Positions 6,389 to 11,686 of a DNA stretch of 11,686 bases are shown piece after piece; the stretch's first letter is position 1; every line of letters begins with the position of its first letter. The stretch is taken from the NCBI GenBank assembly GCA_919902745.1, contig CAKKRN010000209.1:1-11686 (forward strand), given 5' to 3'. The translations under genes were made by a program, and so were the position numbers. A model generated the notes under the pieces. The model was not told the DNA's origin. It saw nothing but the letters and a program-made list of their open reading frames with translations, and made no database searches. The DNA comes from Syntrophaceae bacterium. Lineage in GTDB: Bacteria > Desulfobacterota > Syntrophia > Syntrophales > UBA5619.

Positions 6389-7714
6389 ATGTTTCATAAG
6401 TTTGCCCTTTTTGTTCTTGTGCTCTATTGCCTGTCCGGCTGCGCTGCTCCAGCCCGGAAGCCGGCGACGCGACCGGCGCAGCCCCCCCCCGTCGTAAAAC
6501 CGCTTCCCCCTGCCGCGAAACCGGCGCCGCCGTCCCCCATTTCCCCGTCGGGAATCCCGATCCCGCCGGAGATTCCCGTGCCGTCTGTTGTCCCGAAGCC
6601 GCTTCCCCCGCTCGTCCGTCTCCCGACCGACCAGTTTCCGCTGTTCACCGACGACATGGACCTGGCGTCGCTCGAGACGGCCGTCGAAAAGAGCCTCCAG
6701 TACTACAAGAGGGCCGCCGGAAAAGGTCCGGTGCGGATGGACGATACCTGGGTCAGCGTAAAGGATCTGCAGGATTCCCTGATCACCCTCCGGGAGATCC
6801 TCCGGAGCGGCGAGACGGCCGAGGTCAGGCAGACACGCATCCGGGAGACCTTCGACGTCTACCAGTCGACCGGTTCGGACGGGAAGAATAACGTCCTCTT
6901 CACCGGCTATTTCGAGTCGATCTTGAAGGGGTCGCTGAAGAAGACCGAGGAATACCGATATCCGGTTTACAAAGCACCCGATGATGCGATTACGGTAAAT
7001 CTTGGCAAATTCCGCGACAGGTACAAAAACGAACAACTGATCGGTCGCGTGAAGAATGGGGAACTGGTTCCCTACTACAGCCGGAGTGAGATCGAGAATC
7101 AGGGCTCCCTGGCCGGGCGGAACCTGGAGCTCGCCTGGGTGGATGATCCGGTTGACCTCTATTTCATGCATACCCAGGGCTCCGGCAAGATCGAGATGAC
7201 GGACGGCAGTCTGCTCCAGATCGGGTATGCGTTGAAGAATGGTCGTCCTTTTCAGAGCGTCAGTCCTTATCTCCTGAAGATGGGAAAAATCACCCCCCAG
7301 GAAAATTCCTACAAGGAGATCAAGAAATACCTCAAAGAACATCCGGATGAACTGTCGGAGATCCTTGGGCACAACGAGAGCTTTATTTTTTTCCGGATCG
7401 TCAGGGAGGGTCCCATTGGCGCAATCGAAGAGATCCTTACGCCGGGGCGTTCGATCGCCACCGATCCGGATCTCTTTCCGAAGGGGGCGCTCGCGTTCAT
7501 CCGGGCGCGGAAACCGATCCTGGACAAGGAAGGAAACGTCGAGTCCTGGATCCCCTATTCCCGTTTTGTCGTCAGTCAGGATGTCGGCGGTGTGATCAAG
7601 GGGGCGGGGCGCGTCGATCTTTTCTGCGGAAGCGGCGGCGAGGCGGAGATGCTTGCGGGAAGCCTGAAGGAGCGAGGGGAACTCTATTTCCTCGTGAAGA
7701 AGAGGGCTAATTAG
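6389..7714 (+). CDS. mltA: Membrane-bound lytic murein transglycosylase A (lipoprotein)
   Basis: MltA cleaves peptidoglycan glycan strands, leaving 1,6-anhydro ends, and is normally anchored in the outer membrane. The 441-residue protein starts with a lipoprotein signal whose lipobox is LSGC, with Cys18 as the lipidation site. A Pro-rich linker of about 60 residues (21-80) follows. The MltA domain begins around LFTGYFE (170-176) and includes YYSRSEIE (229-236) and VDLYFMHTQGSGKI (255-268). The C-terminal 3D domain contains SQDVGG (396-401, Asp398) and GRVDLF (408-413, Asp410), which fit the conserved aspartates. E. coli MltA is about 365 residues; the surplus is mainly the linker. A run of nine C bases (6482-6490) encodes prolines there. 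Only a weak ribosome site is visible, so coupling to the acetyltransferase stop seven bases upstream is likely. Confidence 0.9.
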   Translation: MFHKFALFVLVLYCLSGCAAPARKPATRPAQPPPVVKPLPPAAKPAPPSPISPSGIPIPPEIPVPSVVPKPLPPLVRLPTDQFPLFTDDMDLASLETAVEKSLQYYKRAAGKGPVRMDDTWVSVKDLQDSLITLREILRSGETAEVRQTRIRETFDVYQSTGSDGKNNVLFTGYFESILKGSLKKTEEYRYPVYKAPDDAITVNLGKFRDRYKNEQLIGRVKNGELVPYYSRSEIENQGSLAGRNLELAWVDDPVDLYFMHTQGSGKIEMTDGSLLQIGYALKNGRPFQSVSPYLLKMGKITPQENSYKEIKKYLKEHPDELSEILGHNESFIFFRIVREGPIGAIEEILTPGRSIATDPDLFPKGALAFIRARKPILDKEGNVESWIPYSRFVVSQDVGGVIKGAGRVDLFCGSGGEAEMLAGSLKERGELYFLVKKRAN

Positions 7715-8655
7715 AGAAACGCCAAAAAAAAGGCGGCCGTCGTTCCGAGATGAACGGCCATATTGAGCCCGCAGAGAATCTCCAGGACGAGTGGATTTTC
7801 GTATCTTTTCCCGGCCATCATCAGCGAGATGCCCGCCGACAGGGCCATCACGGGGAGGTAGATGTAAAGGGCCTTTCGGGGGATCCCCGCGTTGAGTGAA
7901 GAGTACATGGAAAACCAGGAGAGGATGGAGATCAGGCAATACAGGGCCGTCCCTTTCGCGTTCCCCAGCCGGCGGAGAAGGCTTACTCCGCCGCCGGCCG
8001 GATTGGCGGAATCTGCCGGGAATTCGTGGAGCAATACCACGTTGAAGATGGAGAGGCCGATCGGCAGCGCCATCCAGTGGATGCAAGGGGCAATATACCC
8101 CCGCTGTATGTAGAAGGCGGCAACGATGGGGAGCCATCCATAGCAGAAGGCGATCAGAAGTTCACCTAATCCGCTATCGGCTGGACGGATGGGCCGGGTG
8201 GCGTAGAAAAAACCCGGCAGGGCGCCAAGGCAGCCCAGCAGAAGCGTAAAAGGTCCCGTTCTCAGGCCGAATTGCAGGATGATGCCAATGAAAATGGCGA
8301 GTGCGATGAAGATGGCAGAGGTCTGGAGCGGGCCGGAGCGGCGAAGAATCAAATCCGGCAGCGTTCCGGATTCCCCGGCGAAAAGGTTTCGGAGGCGACG
8401 CCGGGATCGTTCATTCTCAACCAAAGCGAAGTGACCGCCCGCATGGTAGGTGGAGAGCATCACCATGACGATGCCCAGCATGCCGAGAACCCAGACGGGG
8501 AGACCAAAGACGTGATCCAGACGCCAGGCCAGAAACGTTCCGAGACAGAACGGGAGGATGCCGAGGGTATGGAACGGCGGACCGGACAATCCCAGCCAGC
8601 CCTCGATTTTTGTCAAGACGCCTGTTTCTGTTTCCGGCATTTCGATCGACCTCAT
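7711..8655 (-). CDS. UbiA-type prenyltransferase homologue with degenerate Asp motifs
   Basis: The 314-residue protein has about nine hydrophobic segments (28-44, 52-69, 112-130, 134-152, 162-183, 191-209, 234-254, 262-282, 289-314), the topology of UbiA enzymes, which join polyprenyl chains to aromatic acceptors in quinone synthesis. It resembles the MenA-like branch: an SG-containing loop after segment 2 (93-98) and HEFPADSANPAGG...LLRRLG (210-231), where relatives read roughly NEFPDYEAD...LxxRLG. In both Asp motifs the acidic pair seems changed to Ala and Asn: GHFALVEN (74-81) and HEFPADSAN (210-218). It may be inactive or have another role. The start could instead be the Met six codons in (8640), which has GAGG about nine bases upstream. 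The stop overlaps that of convergent mltA. Confidence 0.75.
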   Translation of the reverse strand: MRSIEMPETETGVLTKIEGWLGLSGPPFHTLGILPFCLGTFLAWRLDHVFGLPVWVLGMLGIVMVMLSTYHAGGHFALVENERSRRRLRNLFAGESGTLPDLILRRSGPLQTSAIFIALAIFIGIILQFGLRTGPFTLLLGCLGALPGFFYATRPIRPADSGLGELLIAFCYGWLPIVAAFYIQRGYIAPCIHWMALPIGLSIFNVVLLHEFPADSANPAGGGVSLLRRLGNAKGTALYCLISILSWFSMYSSLNAGIPRKALYIYLPVMALSAGISLMMAGKRYENPLVLEILCGLNMAVHLGTTAAFFLAFL

Positions 8656-9054
8656 TGCCTCTGTATCGTAGTGCAGTCAAGTAACACAAAGTACGGAACT
8701 TGTCAAACGACCGTCAACGCTGAGCCGCCGTTAATTGATCATTCGTCCTGATTAAAAATATTACATTTTTTTCTTGATTGTTGTTTTTTTTTGTGTTAGG
8801 GGTATCGCCAAGATGATTGGGGAACAGGTTCGTCCCCTTATTATTCGAAATCATGAACATAGCAAAACCTTATGCATTTTTTTCCGACTTCGGTACTTAT
8901 TGTTAGCAAAATCGGTCATTTCGCAGCATCATCCGGAAGCGACGATGATGAGACATTGTCTAAGGCCCTGTACATCCGACAGCTGTTGAACCACCCGGTT
9001 GTGGTGGCGGAGTAATGATCCATTAAACCAATGAATGAAAGGGGGACGTAAGGA
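8656..9054. other. AT-rich intergenic region upstream of the HU gene
   Basis: These 399 bases separate the divergent UbiA-like and HU genes. Toward the minus strand, TTGACA at 8706-8701 with TACTTG after 17 bases is a weak promoter candidate for the UbiA-like gene. Toward HU, TTGATC (8735-8740) and TATTAC (8759-8764), 18 bases apart, are a possible promoter that would give a leader of about 280 bases. Runs of seven and nine T (8766-8772, 8784-8792) follow. Small inverted repeats lie at 8819-8836, 8927-8950 (7-bp arms) and 8990-9005. A 47-codon frame at 8872-9015 lacks a ribosome site. No recognised gene or RNA family was seen. Confidence 0.4.
8819..8837. repeat. Small GC-rich hairpin in the HU leader region
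   Basis: GGGGAAC (8819-8825) pairs with GTTC (8828-8831) and then CCC (8834-8836) past a two-base GT bulge. The GGGGA and TCCCC ends recall the GGGGACA/TGTCCCC repeats elsewhere in the window, but the interior differs. It may be a diverged relative, a leader hairpin or chance. Confidence 0.35.
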
Positions 9055-9327
9055 ATGACGAAGGCAGAATTGATTGCGGTGATGGCGGAGGGGGCGGCGG
9101 TTACGAAGGCGGCGGCAGCGAAAGCGCTGGAGGCCTATGCCGGAGCGGTGGCCAAAGAACTCAAGAAAAGCGGTAAGCTCGGACTGGTGGGGTTCGGCAC
9201 TTTTTCCGTCGTGAAGAGGAAGGCCCGTGACGGCAGGAATCCCCAGACCGGAAAGAAAATCAAGATCGCAGCCAAGAAGGTGGTTAAATTCAAGGCGGGC
9301 AAGGCCCTGGCTGACAAGGTAAAATAG
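9055..9327 (+). CDS. HU/IHF-family DNA-binding protein
   Basis: This 90-residue protein matches the HU family in length and layout: an Ala-rich N-terminal helical half (MTKAELI at 1-7), the turn GFGTFSVVKRKARDGRNPQTGKK (46-68) with the arm-tip RNP at 61-63, and VKFKAGKALADKV at the end. The arm-tip proline (Pro63) is the residue that intercalates and kinks DNA in HU. It probably acts as a homodimer nucleoid protein. AGGGGG at about 9040-9045 serves as ribosome site roughly nine bases before the ATG. The gene appears monocistronic, with a long AT-rich upstream region and its own terminator. HU and IHF subunits are hard to tell apart by eye; HU fits best. Confidence 0.93.
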   Translation: MTKAELIAVMAEGAAVTKAAAAKALEAYAGAVAKELKKSGKLGLVGFGTFSVVKRKARDGRNPQTGKKIKIAAKKVVKFKAGKALADKVK

Positions 9328-9352
9328 CGGGGACATGAAGAGCAAGGGCAGG

Positions 9353-9386
9353 AAAGGCCTCCATCCGCGGATGGGGGCCTTTGTCT
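9353..9386 (+). terminator. Rho-independent terminator after the HU gene
   Basis: AAAGGCCTCCATC (9353-9365) pairs with GATGGGGGCCTTT (9370-9382) around the loop CGCG, with one T-G wobble. The U-tract is short (TTTGT), but the A-rich 5' arm supports an A-U flanked stem. It lies 25 bases past the HU stop. Confidence 0.75.
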
Positions 9387-9407
9387 GTGTACAGGGTCTG
9401 ATTCATC

Positions 9408-9427
9408 TCCGCTTCCAGCGAAGCGGA
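9408..9427 (+). promoter_or_regulatory. Hairpin in the trpS leader
   Basis: TCCGCTTC (9408-9415) and GAAGCGGA (9420-9427) form a perfect 8-bp stem with the loop CAGC. GCTTCC at 9411-9416 could instead pair with GGAAGC at 9434-9439, next to the first trpS ribosome site. A regulatory role is only a possibility; no T-box features were seen. Confidence 0.35.
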
Positions 9428-9437
9428 CAAGGCGGAA

Positions 9438-9468
9438 GCAGGAGGCGCCATTGCAGGAGGTGCGTTTG
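9438..9468 (+). promoter_or_regulatory. Duplicated ribosome site and TTG start for trpS
   Basis: Two AGGAGG sites (9440-9445 and 9455-9460) each lie five bases before a TTG codon (9451 and 9466) in the same frame. The 15-base units GCAGGAGGCGCCATT and GCAGGAGGTGCGTTT look like a diverged tandem duplication. Either or both starts may be used. Confidence 0.6.
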
Positions 9469-10467
9469 ACGAGGAAACGGATTTTAAGCGGGATGAGGCC
9501 TACGGGGAAGCTCCATCTGGGAAATCTCCATGGCGCCCTTTCAAACTGGATCGCGCTGCAGAATCACGGCGATTACGACTGCTTTTACTTCGTTGCCGAT
9601 TGGCATGCGTTGACAAGCGACTACGCCGGCACGGGTGAGATCAGGGCGAACACCAGCGACATAGTCATCGACTGGCTTTCCGCCGGTCTGGATCCGGTAA
9701 AAAGCACCCTCTTCATTCAGTCCACGATCAAGGAACATGCCGAGCTCTTCCTCCTCCTCTCCATGATAACACCCCTCGCATGGCTGGAGCGGAATCCGAC
9801 CTACAAGGAGATGAAGGAGGAGCTTATCCAGAAAGACCTCTCGACGTTCGGTTTCCTCGGCTACCCGGTCCTCCAGGCGGCGGACATCATCATGTACAAG
9901 GCCTATGGCGTTCCGGTGGGCGTCGATCAGCTTCCCCATGTCGAGCTGACGCGCGAGATCGCACGCCGTTTCAATTTCCTCTACGCCGACATCTTTCCGA
10001 TCCCCGAGCCGCTCCTTGCGGAGGTCCCGAAGCTATTAGGCATCGACGGGAGGAAGATGAGCAAGTCTTACGACAACGCGATCTTTATGAGCGACCGGGG
10101 CGACGACCTGAAGAAGAAGGTCGGAGCGATGTTCACGGATCCCCAGCGGCAGCGCAAGAGCGATCCGGGCCGTCCGGAACTCTGCAATGTTTACACGTTT
10201 CACGGGCTCTATTCAGCGCCGGGAACCGTTGCGGAGATCGCCTCCGCCTGCCGGAGCGCGGCCATCGGCTGCATCGAATGCAAGCGGCGCCTGGCCGCCG
10301 CGATCGCGGAGGGGATGGGAACGATCCATCAGCGGCGGGACCACTTCCTGAGCCATCCCGAAGAGGTCCGGGCGATCATCGAAGACGGAAATGTCCGGGC
10401 CGGCCGGATTGCAAAGGCGACGCTGGCCGAGGTGCGGGACGCCATGAAAATACACCATGAGCTATGA
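9451..10467 (+). CDS. trpS: Tryptophanyl-tRNA synthetase
   Basis: This class I synthetase charges tRNA-Trp. The HIGH-like motif is LHLGN (21-25), preceded by SGMRPTGK, and the KMSKS motif is intact (202-206). GVDQLPHVELTREIARRFN (157-175) is the usual conserved segment after it. With the first TTG (9451) the product is 338 residues; with the second (9466) it is 333 and begins MTRKRILSG, closer to where homologues begin. Both starts have equal ribosome sites. The 3' end overlaps scpA by 11 bases, making a trpS-scpA-scpB operon. A hairpin precedes the start, and the HU terminator separates the operon from the gene before it. Confidence 0.95.
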   Translation: MQEVRLTRKRILSGMRPTGKLHLGNLHGALSNWIALQNHGDYDCFYFVADWHALTSDYAGTGEIRANTSDIVIDWLSAGLDPVKSTLFIQSTIKEHAELFLLLSMITPLAWLERNPTYKEMKEELIQKDLSTFGFLGYPVLQAADIIMYKAYGVPVGVDQLPHVELTREIARRFNFLYADIFPIPEPLLAEVPKLLGIDGRKMSKSYDNAIFMSDRGDDLKKKVGAMFTDPQRQRKSDPGRPELCNVYTFHGLYSAPGTVAEIASACRSAAIGCIECKRRLAAAIAEGMGTIHQRRDHFLSHPEEVRAIIEDGNVRAGRIAKATLAEVRDAMKIHHEL

Positions 10468-11185
10468 GATCAAGCTCGACGTTTTTGAGGGTCCGCTGGA
10501 CCTCCTGCTCTATCTCATCCGGAAGAATGAGATCGATATCTACAATATTCCCATTGCGCTGATCACCGAGCAGTATCTTTCCTACCTGGAGATGATGCGC
10601 TCTCTCAATCTGGATCTTGCCGGGGAATATCTGGTGCTGGCCTCGACGCTCATCCACATCAAGTCGAAGCTGCTGCTGCCGCCGGCCGAGGGTGAGGGCG
10701 AGGAGGAAGAGGGGGAGGACCCCCGCGCGGAACTGGTCCAGCAGCTCCTGGAGTACCAGGCCTTCAAGGAAGCGGCGCTCAGCCTGAACGAGCGACCGCT
10801 TCTCGATCGCGATGTCTTTACGCGGGGCGCAGCATCTGAAGAGGAGCAGACCACGGCCGGGGAGGCGGATGATGCGCTTATTGAGGTTGACATCTTTGAG
10901 CTCGTTACGGCCTTCCGCCGGATCATCGCCGGCTTCGACCGCAAGGAGGATCTGGAGATCGACATGGAGAAGATGTCCCTGACGGACGCGATCAACGAAA
11001 TCATGGAAAGGTTGTCTGAAGAGGGACAGATCACCTTTTCCGATCTGCTGGGTGACAGAACCGACCGGAGGCGGATCATCTACACGTTTCTCGCGATTCT
11101 GGAGCTCATGAAACTGCGAATGGTCAGGGCCTATCAGTCGGGACCCTTCGGGGCGATCCGGTTGTTTCCGGCGGTGGAGGGGTAG
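10457..11185 (+). CDS. scpA: Segregation and condensation protein A (kleisin)
   Basis: ScpA is the kleisin that bridges the SMC ATPase heads and, with ScpB, forms the condensin that compacts and segregates chromosomes. The 242-residue protein starts with the diagnostic LDVFEGPLDLLLYLIRKNEIDIYNIPI (7-33), followed by a helical region ending IHIKSKLLLPP (66-76). An acidic linker follows (EGEGEEEEGED, 78-88). The C-terminal winged helix contains FLAILELMKL and ends near residue 240. The ATG lies inside the trpS end (11-base overlap), and scpB begins 10 bases after the stop. The smc gene is not in the window. Confidence 0.95.
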   Translation: MSYEIKLDVFEGPLDLLLYLIRKNEIDIYNIPIALITEQYLSYLEMMRSLNLDLAGEYLVLASTLIHIKSKLLLPPAEGEGEEEEGEDPRAELVQQLLEYQAFKEAALSLNERPLLDRDVFTRGAASEEEQTTAGEADDALIEVDIFELVTAFRRIIAGFDRKEDLEIDMEKMSLTDAINEIMERLSEEGQITFSDLLGDRTDRRRIIYTFLAILELMKLRMVRAYQSGPFGAIRLFPAVEG

Positions 11186-11195
11186 AGGAGGGGTG

Positions 11196-11686
11196 ATGGA
11201 AGAGAAAATCGCGATCATCGAGGCGCTCCTGTTTGCCTCCGAAGCGCCGCTGACGGTGGAACGGATCGTTGAGACCCTGTCCGATACGGAAAAAAAGGAG
11301 ATCGTCTCTCTTCTGGAAGGATTGATTCGGGAATACGACGCGCGGGGGGGTGGAATCTGCCTTCGGGAGGTCGCCGGCGGTTTTCAGTTCCGGACGAGAA
11401 CGGATCTCTCCCCCTGGGTCCGGAAATTGAAGGTGGGTCGTCCTGCCCTGCTCTCGCCGGCCGCCCTGGAGACCCTGGCCGTGGTCGCCTATCGCCAGCC
11501 GCTTGTGAAAGCGGAAATAGACCGGATCCGCGGCGTGGATGCAAGCGGCGCCTTGAAGGGACTTTTGGAGAAGAAGCTCGTCCGGATCGTGGGCAGGAAG
11601 GACGTTCCCGGCAAACCGATCATCTACGGAACGACCCGGAAGTTTCTCGAGGTTTTCAACTTGAAGGATCTTTCCGAATTGCCGAC
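11196..11686 (+). CDS. scpB: Segregation and condensation protein B (3' end outside window)
   Basis: From ATG 11196 an open frame of 163 codons runs off the window. It begins MEEKIAIIEALLFASEAPLT, the usual ScpB start, and contains GGGICLREVAGGFQFRTR (51-68), LSPAALETLAVVAYRQPLVKAEI (86-108), IRGVDASGALKGLLEKKLVRIVGRKDVPGKP (111-141) and IYGTTRKFLEVFNL (143-156), all typical of the family's two winged-helix domains. ScpB is usually about 180-200 residues, so only the tail is missing. A strong GAGGAGGGG site lies just before the start. It acts as a dimer that binds ScpA in the SMC complex. Confidence 0.95.
   Translation, partial: MEEKIAIIEALLFASEAPLTVERIVETLSDTEKKEIVSLLEGLIREYDARGGGICLREVAGGFQFRTRTDLSPWVRKLKVGRPALLSPAALETLAVVAYRQPLVKAEIDRIRGVDASGALKGLLEKKLVRIVGRKDVPGKPIIYGTTRKFLEVFNLKDLSELP

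Noticed and set aside
6230..8137. 635-codon open frame on the minus strand
   Set aside because: It lies antisense to mltA and out of frame with the UbiA-like gene, and its product is Arg/Pro/Gly-rich without recognisable motifs. It is a by-product of GC-rich coding DNA.
8872..9015. 47-codon plus-strand frame ending YIRQLLNHPVVVAE
   Set aside because: The ending looks protein-like, but there is no ribosome site and no recognised family; kept only as a note to the HU leader.
9400..9450. T-box or Trp attenuator before trpS
   Set aside because: The leader is too short, with no T-box consensus, no Trp-rich leader peptide and no terminator next to the start.

Overview
The window looks like a chromosomal segment of a Deltaproteobacterium (Desulfobacterota), perhaps near Syntrophus or other Syntrophales. 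This is an inference from moderately high GC, the gene orders nadK-recN-short acetyltransferase-mltA and trpS-scpA-scpB, and the long deltaproteobacterial form of RdgC. No sequence search was possible. Most of the window is core housekeeping DNA; the accessory part is the left end and the small repeats between genes.

Left end (1-1816): the last codons of an unidentified gene, then a decayed histidine kinase (60-437) that keeps a HisKA-like stretch but has lost its phospho-acceptor histidine and whole ATPase domain. Its end runs into a cluster of consecutive palindromes (366-510), one with an ATTCCC-N8-GGGAAT core. The last palindrome, a perfect 12-bp inverted repeat, holds a consensus TTGACA -35 box in its loop and drives a AAA-ATPase/DUF4143 gene (527-1816) that seems to be transcribed from its own ATG (leaderless). 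This gene looks less GC-rich than its neighbours and may be acquired.

Middle (1880-7714): rdgC on the minus strand is divergent from a plus-strand run of nadK, recN, a short ArgA-like GNAT acetyltransferase and the lipoprotein lytic transglycosylase mltA. nadK and recN overlap, and GNAT and mltA are 7 nt apart. Two related REP-like palindromes with GGGGACA/TGTCCCC ends lie in the rdgC-nadK and recN-GNAT gaps. Two of the differences between them are compensatory, so the hairpin is preserved.

Right part (7711-11686): a minus-strand UbiA-type membrane protein ends tail-to-tail with mltA, the two stop codons overlapping. Both of its Asp-rich metal/diphosphate motifs appear destroyed. After an AT-rich gap of about 400 nt come a HU-type DNA-binding protein with its own terminator, then trpS-scpA-scpB. 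trpS starts at one of two TTG codons, each with a perfect AGGAGG. scpA overlaps trpS, and scpB runs off the window.

Functions group around DNA maintenance and chromosome organisation (RdgC, RecN, HU, ScpA/ScpB), NADP supply, an amino-acid acetyltransferase, cell-wall turnover and Trp-tRNA charging. No complete new multi-gene system is visible. The most unusual items are the motif-less UbiA homologue, the palindrome-embedded promoter of the leaderless ATPase gene, and the REP-like family with compensatory changes.
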